Shown here: one piece after another, positions 9,262-16,979 of the stretch | How the letters are laid out: every line of letters begins with the position of its first letter | How positions within the stretch are numbered: the first letter of the stretch is position 1 | DNA from: G963663315 sp965214205 | GTDB lineage: Bacteria > Pseudomonadota > Gammaproteobacteria > Arenicellales > Poriferihabitantaceae | Direction: 5' to 3' | NCBI GenBank assembly: GCA_965214205.1 | Contig: OZ243941.1 | Span: 2,170,001 to 2,234,000, forward strand | DNA: 64,000 nucleotides | Notes under the pieces: generated by a model | What the model was told of the DNA's origin: nothing | Seen by the model: only the letters and a program-made list of their open reading frames with translations | Databases searched by the model: none | Made by a program: the position numbers and the translations under genes

Positions 9262-11331
9262 TTATCCATCAAGCGAGGGAATTTCCCGCATGAACAGTTG
9301 TTTTTCAACCTGCTCCGGGGCCTTCAGGAAATTACGCGCGGCCAGATGACCATAAAAGACCGCGTCCGCAATCAGCCCCGGCGCCAAGGCGTCACCGATC
9401 ACCTCAAGAGTGGCAAATTTCCTGCCCCGTTCGTTGATCGCGAGCAGTTCATTCGCCAGACCATCGTTCGGCTGCCTTTCAGTAACCAGGACCAGTGTCC
9501 CGCATTCATGGGCCGTATCCCCGCCGTTCAACATACATTCGGTGACAATCCCGTGATCTCTGGCCGTCTTCAGCGTCTGGTTGGCAATAACACGGACTCC
9601 CCGCCCGATCATGGCTGATTGAACCCGCTCTTGTTCCAACGTGTAACTGGTCCAGGCGGAAACCGCGCCCGCCGGAGTAATATAGGTTGTTTCACAGCCT
9701 GCCGCGGCAAGCTGCTCGGCGATCACTCCGCCAATATAGGATTGTTCATCGTCATAAACCACGACCGCGCCAGGACCGGGCATCCGTCCGGCCATAATGT
9801 CATCGGGTGTCATGACACAGACCCCGGCATCCGTATTGATCGCGGTACGGGAACTTCTGCCGACCCCGTCACGCCGCCAGTGCGCTCCGGTCGCGATAAA
9901 TACATGGGGAATACCGAGATCAACAATGTGGCTGGCCTGCATTTCACTTTGCAGATATAACTCCACATTGGCGGATCGTTCCAGCTGTGCGGTTCGGTAG
10001 TCACTCACCCGCTTCCACGCCGACAGCCCTTTCAGGCCAGACTCACCAATCACCCGGCCACCCAGCTGGCTCGACGCTTCCGCCAGAGTGACGTCATGAC
10101 CGCGCCGACTCAGCTGCAATGCACATTCCAGTCCCGCCGGTCCGCCTCCCACCACAACAACCGGGGCGTCACCGGATTTCGGTTCGATCTTCTCCGGATG
10201 CCAGTTCCGTCTCCATTCCTCTCCCATGGTCGGGTTCTGCGTACAGCGAATGGGAATCCCGGTCGTGTCACAGGACACACAGATATTGCAGCCGATACAC
10301 TCACAGATATCCTCCACCCGGTTATCCCTGATCTTGTTCGGCAGGAACGGGTCCGCGATGGACGGACGGGCCGCGCCAATAAAATCGAAATGCCCTTTTC
10401 TGATCAACGCCGCCATCCGGTCAGGTGAAGTATACCGTCCCACACCAACCACTGGCTTCGATGTTACCTGTTTAACGAATGCGGTAAACGGTTCCTGATA
10501 ACCTTCATCCGGTGCAAATCTCGCGGTCTGGGAGTCATTCTCCCAACCCGCCACATTGACATCCCACAAATCGGGATATTCGGCCAGCATTTCAACAATC
10601 TCCCGACCCTCAACCGTAGCCTGCATGCCATCGCCGCCCATCATGTCATCCACCGCGAAACGAAACGCGATAGCGCATTCCCCCGCCGCTTCATCCAGCG
10701 ATTCGTCCAGCAACTCCCGGGTCAGGCGAACTCGGTTTTCCAGCGAGCCTCCATATTCATCGGTACGCTGATTGAATTCTGGATTCATGAACTGATGCGC
10801 CAGCGTCATGTGATGACCGGCATACACATAGATAATATCGAAACCGGCGATTTTGGCGTTCCGAACCGCGTTTCGGTGCCATTTACGCAGGTCCCGGATA
10901 TCGGACCGGGTCATCGCCCGGGCCTGCCGCGGATACAGGTCTTCAATCGTCCGGCCGCTGGGAGAAAGCGGAGGGATGCGTGAGAACAGGTTGGGCGCGT
11001 GATGACCATTATGGGCCAGTTGAATCCCGGCCAGCGAACCGTGTTGATGCACGACCTCGGTCATCAGGGCTAATGCCGGAATATCCCGATGGTCCCACAG
11101 GCGTTGTACCGCATACGGTGACAGGTCGGAACTCGGATGAATCTCGGTCTCTTCCGTACACACCACCGCCCAACCGCCCTGCGCCTTCATACCGCGCATC
11201 GCGGCATGGCCCCGCGGTCTCAGGTGGCCGAATCCGTTACAGTGGGGAACCTGATAAAACCGGTTCCGGGCGGTAACCGGCCCGATCACCACCGGCTCAA
11301 AAAGAACCGCATACCGATCAGCCTCAGTCAC
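9262..11331 (-). CDS. Trimethylamine/dimethylamine dehydrogenase-like iron-sulfur flavoprotein
   Basis: A 689-residue member of the TMADH/DMADH/histamine dehydrogenase family, which oxidatively removes alkyl groups or ammonia from amines. An N-terminal FMN TIM barrel (NRFYQVPHCNGFG, with Cys31 matching the covalent-FMN Cys30 of Methylophilus TMADH) is followed by CIGCNICVSC...CTQN (Cys345/348/351/363, the [4Fe-4S] site), then a nucleotide-binding domain with VVVVGGGPAGLE near 391. Compared with TMADH from memory, bowl residues Tyr60 and Trp355 align with Glu61 and Asp355 here, while Trp264 aligns with Trp263, so the substrate is probably not trimethylamine. The GTG at 11331 is used because it gives the family N-terminus with a GAGG upstream; a GTG at 11379 is in frame. 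Confidence 0.85.
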   Translation of the reverse strand: MTEADRYAVLFEPVVIGPVTARNRFYQVPHCNGFGHLRPRGHAAMRGMKAQGGWAVVCTEETEIHPSSDLSPYAVQRLWDHRDIPALALMTEVVHQHGSLAGIQLAHNGHHAPNLFSRIPPLSPSGRTIEDLYPRQARAMTRSDIRDLRKWHRNAVRNAKIAGFDIIYVYAGHHMTLAHQFMNPEFNQRTDEYGGSLENRVRLTRELLDESLDEAAGECAIAFRFAVDDMMGGDGMQATVEGREIVEMLAEYPDLWDVNVAGWENDSQTARFAPDEGYQEPFTAFVKQVTSKPVVGVGRYTSPDRMAALIRKGHFDFIGAARPSIADPFLPNKIRDNRVEDICECIGCNICVSCDTTGIPIRCTQNPTMGEEWRRNWHPEKIEPKSGDAPVVVVGGGPAGLECALQLSRRGHDVTLAEASSQLGGRVIGESGLKGLSAWKRVSDYRTAQLERSANVELYLQSEMQASHIVDLGIPHVFIATGAHWRRDGVGRSSRTAINTDAGVCVMTPDDIMAGRMPGPGAVVVYDDEQSYIGGVIAEQLAAAGCETTYITPAGAVSAWTSYTLEQERVQSAMIGRGVRVIANQTLKTARDHGIVTECMLNGGDTAHECGTLVLVTERQPNDGLANELLAINERGRKFATLEVIGDALAPGLIADAVFYGHLAARNFLKAPEQVEKQLFMREIPSLDG

Positions 11332-11391
11332 GCAATTATTCCTCGACTCCCCTGCGAAAATGACGGAATGAATACCCACCCATCATCGTAG

Positions 11392-11413
11392 GGGCCGGTC
11401 TCCGTGCCGGCCC
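11392..11413. repeat. Hairpin, GC-rich inverted repeat
   Basis: A 7-bp perfect stem, GGGCCGG at 11392-11398 and CCGGCCC at 11407-11413, encloses an 8-base loop. It lies between livK and the TMADH-like gene. There is no T-run on either side, so it may be a processing or mRNA-stabilising hairpin, or a copy of a dispersed repeat, rather than a terminator. Confidence 0.55.
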
Positions 11414-11436
11414 GCAAAACATTATCGGCTGCGGAC

Positions 11437-11460
11437 AGGGCGTCGTCATGACGACGCCCT
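11437..11460. repeat. Perfect 24-bp palindrome after livK
   Basis: The half-site AGGGCGTCGTCA at 11437-11448 is followed at once by its exact reverse complement, giving a 24-bp palindrome with no loop. It begins 17 bp past the livK stop (minus strand). As RNA it would make a strong stem-loop separating livK from the dehydrogenase gene; no U-tract follows. It could equally be a binding site for a dimeric protein. Confidence 0.6.
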
Positions 11461-11477
11461 TATCTGATGACACGAGA

Positions 11478-12659
11478 TTAATGAATATGTATGGTTTCCC
11501 ATTTGCCATTACTGATTTCAAGCTCCTTGTAGGAGCCGAACACCTCACCCACTTCGTTGAACTCGACATTCGTCGCGCCTTGATAATTAACCTCTTTACC
11601 ATCAGCCAGAATCTGCAGGGCCTTTGCCAGTTCACCGGGGCCGATTTCCTCGCCCGGAGCATTAGCTACAGACATGACGCTACCGGCAATGGCGGCACGA
11701 TCAGCTGAGCCCGCCGCCTGAATGGCCAGCACCAGAAGGGCGGCCGCATCATAAGACTCCGGCACAAACGCGCCATCGCCCTTGATTCCGCTGGAATTGG
11801 CGTAATCTGTAAAGGCATCCGCTCCAGATGCCCCACCCGGCAGGGTCGCGAATGAACCATCCAGATCAGCGCCGATGGCTTCTATCAGTGACTCACCGAC
11901 CATGCCATCCGCCATCACGAAGCCGCCAAAGGCATCGGCGTCCACCGCAGCCTGAATAATCCCCTTGCCACCCTGATCAACATACCCGAACACCACCAGA
12001 TGTTCGGCGCCGGAAGCCGCAAGAGCGCCGACTTCAGCAGAGTAATCAGCCTTGCCATCCTCATGCGCCGCAGTAATTGCAATGGTACCGCCATTGGCCT
12101 TGAACGCGGAGCCGAATGATTCGGCAAGCCCCTTGCCATAATCGTTGTTGGTATAGGTAATCGCTACCTCGCTGATTCCCCGCTCTTTCAGTATATCGGC
12201 AAGCGCCTGCCCCTGACGGGCATCCGACGGCGCCGTTCTGAAGAAAAAGCCATTGTCATCTATCGTCGACAACGCCGGTGAAGTGGCTGACGGGGAAATC
12301 ATGACCACGCCATTCGGAACCGCTACGTTGTTTGCAATGGCGGTCGTCACGCCTGAACAGTCAGCCCCCATAATGGCGGCAACGGCGTCAGCGGTGACCA
12401 GCCGTTCGGCAGCCGAAGTCGCAGCTGCAGCATCAATACAGGTGGAGTCGCCGCGTACACCGACTATGGTTTTTCCGCCAAGCAGATTGCCTGACTCCGA
12501 GGCTTCGGAAAAAGCGAGGTCAGCGCCGCTGGCCATATCCGGAGTCAGTGATTCAATTGGCCCGGTATAACCGAGAATAACACCAATTTTGATGTCCTCA
12601 GCCAGAGCCGGCGCAGACAATACAGTCAGCAGCGCGGGTATTAATATGGATTTTTTCAT
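11478..12659 (-). CDS. Branched-chain amino acid-type ABC transporter, substrate-binding protein
   Basis: A 393-residue periplasmic binding protein of the LivK/HAAT family (Leu/Ile/Val-, amide- or urea-binding). The N-terminus MKKSILIPALLTVLSAPALA is a Sec signal peptide, and mature protein starts EDIKIGVILGYTGPIE, the usual first strand and ligand loop. Two Rossmann-like lobes follow (PSDARQGQALADILKERG; EHLVVFGYVDQGGKG). The ATG at 12659 has GGAG upstream; the longer open frame is discarded because it precedes the signal peptide. With livM, livH and the livGF fusion it forms one transporter. Co-location with TMADH- and MttB-like genes suggests a methylated amine or betaine as ligand, which is inference. 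Confidence 0.9.
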   Translation of the reverse strand: MKKSILIPALLTVLSAPALAEDIKIGVILGYTGPIESLTPDMASGADLAFSEASESGNLLGGKTIVGVRGDSTCIDAAAATSAAERLVTADAVAAIMGADCSGVTTAIANNVAVPNGVVMISPSATSPALSTIDDNGFFFRTAPSDARQGQALADILKERGISEVAITYTNNDYGKGLAESFGSAFKANGGTIAITAAHEDGKADYSAEVGALAASGAEHLVVFGYVDQGGKGIIQAAVDADAFGGFVMADGMVGESLIEAIGADLDGSFATLPGGASGADAFTDYANSSGIKGDGAFVPESYDAAALLVLAIQAAGSADRAAIAGSVMSVANAPGEEIGPGELAKALQILADGKEVNYQGATNVEFNEVGEVFGSYKELEISNGKWETIHIH

Positions 12660-12731
12660 GATGTCTTCTCCAATATAAAGTATTGATAGTCCCGAATCGC
12701 AGACGCCCGACCGGAGTAACCGGCGCCAACA

Positions 12732-12761
12732 AGTATAACCCGCCCAATCTGTAAAAACCAA
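12732..12761 (-). promoter_or_regulatory. Possible promoter for livK
   Basis: On the minus strand, TTGGTT (12761-12756) and TATACT (12737-12732) are separated by 18 bases, about 73 bp before the livK start. The match to sigma-70 is moderate. An internal promoter would explain higher expression of the binding protein than of the permeases. Confidence 0.3.
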
Positions 12762-12790
12762 CCGCCAGCGAACTTCATCCCTCGCGCCAA

Positions 12791-12828
12791 CCGTCATTCG
12801 TGGATTCCCGCCTGCGCGGGAATGACGG
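12791..12828. repeat. Dispersed palindromic repeat, full copy
   Basis: An imperfect palindrome between livM and livK: outer arms CCGTCATTC (12791-12799) and GAATGACGG (12820-12828), with inner arms ATTCCCGC (12804-12811) and GCGGGAAT (12816-12823) around a CTGC loop. The two stems overlap and are alternatives. It resembles the common bacterial intergenic 'ATTCCCGC...GCGGGAAT' repeat class. A degenerate copy sharing 16 bases lies at 39802-39817. Confidence 0.6.
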
Positions 12829-12847
12829 AATAAGTCCTGCCTGAGAT

Positions 12848-14236
12848 TCAAACTTTCTTCCGCACTTGTTCCGGCAACAATCCTCCGGGGCTGTAGCGCA
12901 GCGCCAGCAACAATACAAATCCCATAAAAAACAGACGCATGTGTTGCGCGTTTCTGATCAGATGCTCCCGCACCGGGTTGCCGTCTTCCATCCACGCGGT
13001 CGCCGTCTCCATTAACCAGACCCCGACCGGCTCCGCCTCTATCCATACCAACCAGATCAGAAATCCGCCGAGAACCGCCCCCATGTTATTGCCGGAACCG
13101 CCGACGATGACCATTACCCAGATCAGAAAGGTATAGCGCAGAGGATTGTAAGTGGTGGGAGTGAACTGGCCGTCCAGAGTGGTCAGCATGGCCCCGGCAA
13201 TGCCGATTACGGCGGAACCGATGACAAATATCTGAAGATGGCGCCGCGTCACATTCTTTCCCATCGCGCCCGCCGCCACTTCATTATCCCGGATGGCGCG
13301 CATCATCCGCCCCCAGGGAGAATTCAGCGCCCGTACACTGAGCAGCAGAATAACCACCAGAACCGAGGCGAACAATCCGGTATAACAGAGTTTCACAAAA
13401 ATACTGGAACCATCAATCACATATTGCTTTAATGCGGCTGCGCGGTCCGCCTGATTCAGCGCGGATAATCCACCTGCATGCCAGCGAGCAATCAAATCGA
13501 CAAACCAGGCGCTGTTCTGCAACTCGATTTCATAGGGAACGGGACGCGCCAGACCGGTGACATTTTTCACGCCGCGGGTCAACCAGTCCTCGTTTTTCAG
13601 GACCGCGACCACGATTTCCGAAATCCCCAGAGTGGCGATCGCCAGATAGTCCGCCCGCAATCCGAGGGCAACCCGGCCGATCAGCCAGGCCGCGGCGGCG
13701 GCGAACAGCCCGCCGACCACCCAGGAAAACAGAACCGGCAGCCCCATGCCGCCGAGGAAACCCGTCTTGGCCGGCTCGACCGCTTCAATCGAAGTCACCG
13801 CCGGATCCAGAAAATAGCGGGTCAGGAACAGACCGCCAATCAGGGCCGCCGCCATCGCCCAGGCGCGTCTTTGGCCGCGCGGCCATCGTTTGTACAGGAA
13901 CCGCGCCAGCGCAATGGTAACCACGAAGCAAATCAGCGCCAGCATCAGGTTGCCCGCCCCCGCCTGCCAGGCGGCCGCCACCGGCGCGCGGGAGACCAGA
14001 ACCACACTCAGCCCCCCCAATGCGGCAAAACCCATTACGCCGACATTCAACAATCCGGCATAACCCCACTGCATATTGACCCCAAGCGCCATCACCGCGG
14101 AAATCAGGCACAGATTGAATATCCCGAGCGAGACCGACCAGGATTGAGTAAAACCGATGATCAGGAACAGAGCCCCGATAACGGCGAATGACCAGCAAGC
14201 CTTCCGGGTATTGCTCATACCGGCCCAGCCTTTCAT
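12848..14236 (-). CDS. livM: Branched-chain amino acid-type ABC transporter permease (LivM)
   Basis: A 462-residue inner-membrane permease of the LivM type, longer than the usual ~330-420. About ten hydrophobic segments are visible, with the family segments NMQWGYAGLLNVGVMGFAAL near residue 54, LGLRADYLAIATLGISEIV near 190, and the cytoplasmic EAA-like loop SPWGRMMRAIRDNEVAAGAM near 308. The extra length lies in loops near residues 110-160 and 220-270. The ATG at 14236 overlaps the livH stop by 4 bp (ATGA). It pairs with LivH to form the channel energised by the fused LivGF ATPase. Confidence 0.92.
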   Translation of the reverse strand: MKGWAGMSNTRKACWSFAVIGALFLIIGFTQSWSVSLGIFNLCLISAVMALGVNMQWGYAGLLNVGVMGFAALGGLSVVLVSRAPVAAAWQAGAGNLMLALICFVVTIALARFLYKRWPRGQRRAWAMAAALIGGLFLTRYFLDPAVTSIEAVEPAKTGFLGGMGLPVLFSWVVGGLFAAAAAWLIGRVALGLRADYLAIATLGISEIVVAVLKNEDWLTRGVKNVTGLARPVPYEIELQNSAWFVDLIARWHAGGLSALNQADRAAALKQYVIDGSSIFVKLCYTGLFASVLVVILLLSVRALNSPWGRMMRAIRDNEVAAGAMGKNVTRRHLQIFVIGSAVIGIAGAMLTTLDGQFTPTTYNPLRYTFLIWVMVIVGGSGNNMGAVLGGFLIWLVWIEAEPVGVWLMETATAWMEDGNPVREHLIRNAQHMRLFFMGFVLLLALRYSPGGLLPEQVRKKV

Positions 14237-15255
14237 AACACCTTGCCTTTGACAATCCCGGTCGGCCGTACCAGCAATACCACAACCAGAATCATGAACG
14301 ATACCGCGAACTTGTAATCGGTCGATAACAATTGCATCAGTCCCTGCGGCTCCAGGCTTTGCGGCAACAGGTAGGTGAATACCTTTTTGTACGCATAAGT
14401 GACCACCACCTCGGAAAATGCGATCACATAACCACCGGCAATAGCGCCAATCGGGCTGCCGATCCCCCCGACAATGGCCGCGGCGAACATGGGCAGTAAA
14501 AGTTGCAGGTAGGTAAATGGCTTGAAACTCTTGTCGAGGCCGTAAAGCGTACCGGCTATGGTCGCCAGAATGGCGGCGAGTATCCAGGTAACCCGCACCA
14601 CCCGGTCCGGGTCGACACCGGATAACAGGGCGAGGTCCTCATTGTCGGAATAAGCGCGCATAGCCTTGCCGGTACGGGTTTTATGCAGCAGCCAGAAAAG
14701 CCCGGCCACACAGACCAACATGATCACGACCGTCAATCCCTGGGAAACCTTGACACTCAACCCCTCGCTCAACCCGGTCCAGACCTTGAAATCACGGGCA
14801 TGAATAATAAAACGCTCGCCGTCCATAAAGTTCCGGTCATTCGGGCCGATCACGAAACGCACGATCCCGTTCATCATGAACATCACGCCGATAGAAGCGA
14901 TCATCAGCGTCACTGGCGCGGCCTTTTGACGGCGGTAGTGGCGGTAAACCAGTTTGTCGGTAACCATCACCATAACAATCGTCGCCAGTATGCCGACCGG
15001 CAGCGCCAGTAACGCGGTCGGCAGCGGGCCCAGACTGATCCCGATTGACTGCAGCCACCAAGTCATCAGGATGGTGACCATGGCGCCGAAAGCCATGGTA
15101 TCGCCGTGGGCGAAATTGGCGAATCGCAAAATGCCGAACACCAGCGTGATTCCAAGCGCGCCAAGCGCAAGCTGCGAACCGTAAGCGAGTCCCGGCACAA
15201 TAACGAAATTCAGCAATAATACGACCGCGTTGAGCGCATCGGTAACCGCCTCCAT
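14233..15255 (-). CDS. livH: Branched-chain amino acid-type ABC transporter permease (LivH)
   Basis: A 340-residue LivH-type permease. Hydrophobic helices begin at residue ~12; conserved segments are GITLVFGILRFANFAHGD near 35, the EAA-like loop KTRTGKAMRAYSDNEDLALLSGVD near 196, and a C-terminal core with FAAAIVGGIGSPIGAIAGGYV. Its stop overlaps the livM start and it begins only 7 bp after the livGF stop, so the four genes are clearly co-transcribed. Length is slightly above the ~300 typical of LivH because of loops around residues 100-160. Confidence 0.92.
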   Translation of the reverse strand: MEAVTDALNAVVLLLNFVIVPGLAYGSQLALGALGITLVFGILRFANFAHGDTMAFGAMVTILMTWWLQSIGISLGPLPTALLALPVGILATIVMVMVTDKLVYRHYRRQKAAPVTLMIASIGVMFMMNGIVRFVIGPNDRNFMDGERFIIHARDFKVWTGLSEGLSVKVSQGLTVVIMLVCVAGLFWLLHKTRTGKAMRAYSDNEDLALLSGVDPDRVVRVTWILAAILATIAGTLYGLDKSFKPFTYLQLLLPMFAAAIVGGIGSPIGAIAGGYVIAFSEVVVTYAYKKVFTYLLPQSLEPQGLMQLLSTDYKFAVSFMILVVVLLVRPTGIVKGKVL

Positions 15256-15262
15256 CTACCCC

Positions 15263-16822
15263 CTATCCCCCCAGAAACGACCTGCGTACTTCGGGGTCCG
15301 CCAGTAACGCCTGGCCGGTATCGGTGTGACGATTCTCACCCACCACCAGTACGAACCCGATATCGGCGATACCGAGAGACTGTCGGGCATTCTGCTCAAC
15401 CATCAGAACCGCGACGCCGGCCTTTCGCACTTCGAGAATACGGGCGAACAGGTCATCCATCACAATCGGTGAAACCCCCGCCGTCGGCTCATCCAGCAGC
15501 AGGACCGAAGGCCGGGACATCAGCGCGCGCCCAACCGCAACCTGCTGGCGCTGCCCGCCGGACAATTCACCAGCCAATCGATCCTGAATCGCGGCGAGCG
15601 CCGGAAACAGCTCGCAAATCTGCCGCAAGGTCTCATCCAGTTCATCCTCTCGCAGAAACGCCCCCATCTCGAGATTCTCGCGCACACTCATCGACAGAAA
15701 AATATTGCCGTTCTGCGGGGTAAAGGCAATGCCTCTCGCGATTCGCTCCTGAACCGACAAATGCGAAATCTCATCGCCATTCAGACGAACACTGCCGGCT
15801 CTCAGGTTCAGCATACCCAACAGCGCCTTCATTGCGGTCGATTTGCCAGCGCCGTTGGGACCGACAATGACCGCGATTTCCCCCTGGTCCACATTCACCG
15901 CGCAGCCCTTGAGAATATCGCTGCCGTCATAACCGCCTACCATTTCCTCACCGACCAGGGCGCAACTCTCCCGGTCCGGTTTCACCTCGCTTCGATCTCG
16001 CGGGGCCTGGAACCCGGCTTTGTTTTTCAGGCCGCGGCCCAGGTAGGCTTCAATGACCTCTTCATTATTCTGCACTTCTTCCGCGCTGCCCACGGCCAGT
16101 AACGCCCCTTCCGCCATACAAATCACCGGGTCGCACAGGCGGCGGATAAATTCCATATCGTGCTCGATCATGCAGAAGGTATAACCCTGCTCCCGGTTGA
16201 GCTTGATAATGGCGTCGCCAATATCACGCAACAAGGTCCGGTTCACCCCCGCCCCGATTTCATCCAGGAAAACAATGCGGGCGTCCACCATCATGGTGCG
16301 GCCCAGTTCCAGCAGTTTTTTCTGACCCCCCGAGAGATTGCCGGCAAGCTCGTCAGCGACCGCCCCCAGATTCAGGAAATCAATCACCTCCCGCGCCTTG
16401 CGGTGGATCACGTCTTCTTCCCGCGCCACCTGGCCGGGGCGGAACCATGCGTAAATCAGGCTTTCACCGGACTGCCCGGACGGCGCCATCATCAGATTCT
16501 CGATCACCGACATGCGGGCATATTCGTGCGCTATCTGAAAGGTACGCAGCAGTCCTTTCCCAAAAAGCTGGTGGGGTTTCAGGCCGGTGATATCCTCGCC
16601 ATCGAGCAGCACGGTTCCCGCATTGGGGGCGTACAGACCCGCGACCGTATTGAATAATGTGGTCTTGCCGGCGCCATTGGGACCGATCAGGCCGGTAATG
16701 GAGCCCCTGGGAATATTGATCGAGACATTGTCAATGGCCTTCAATCCACCGAAATGCTTCGACAGGCGCTGGACGCTTACGATATTGGTCTGGACATTTG
16801 TCTGATCATTACGCTGGGGCAT
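15263..16822 (-). CDS. Fused LivG-LivF ABC transporter ATPase
   Basis: A 519-residue protein with two complete ATP-binding cassettes in tandem. The first (about 15-265) resembles LivG: LIGPNGAGKTTLFN, the signature LSGGQKKLLELGRTM and a Walker B FLDEIGAG. The second (about 280-519) resembles LivF: IVGPNGAGKSTAMK, LSGGQRQQVAVGRALM and LLLDEPTAGVSP. They are joined by a short polar linker near 270-285 (ending KPDRESCALVGEE). In most bacteria these are two genes. The ATG at 16822 is preferred over a TTG at 16849. A single-chain ATPase fixes a 1:1 ratio of the two cassettes. It is the first gene of the minus-strand transporter operon. Confidence 0.92.
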   Translation of the reverse strand: MPQRNDQTNVQTNIVSVQRLSKHFGGLKAIDNVSINIPRGSITGLIGPNGAGKTTLFNTVAGLYAPNAGTVLLDGEDITGLKPHQLFGKGLLRTFQIAHEYARMSVIENLMMAPSGQSGESLIYAWFRPGQVAREEDVIHRKAREVIDFLNLGAVADELAGNLSGGQKKLLELGRTMMVDARIVFLDEIGAGVNRTLLRDIGDAIIKLNREQGYTFCMIEHDMEFIRRLCDPVICMAEGALLAVGSAEEVQNNEEVIEAYLGRGLKNKAGFQAPRDRSEVKPDRESCALVGEEMVGGYDGSDILKGCAVNVDQGEIAVIVGPNGAGKSTAMKALLGMLNLRAGSVRLNGDEISHLSVQERIARGIAFTPQNGNIFLSMSVRENLEMGAFLREDELDETLRQICELFPALAAIQDRLAGELSGGQRQQVAVGRALMSRPSVLLLDEPTAGVSPIVMDDLFARILEVRKAGVAVLMVEQNARQSLGIADIGFVLVVGENRHTDTGQALLADPEVRRSFLGG

Positions 16823-16979
16823 TCTTGGCAATCCGGCCGGGATCGGCAATCAATCACACTCGAACCATACTACAAAATCCCGCAAGTTTCTCATCATCGT
16901 CACCAACCCCCGCCGCGATTCAAATTGACCCCGATATCCCGTACAATCGCCCGAAAATCCGGGAGACAGGAACAAGCTG

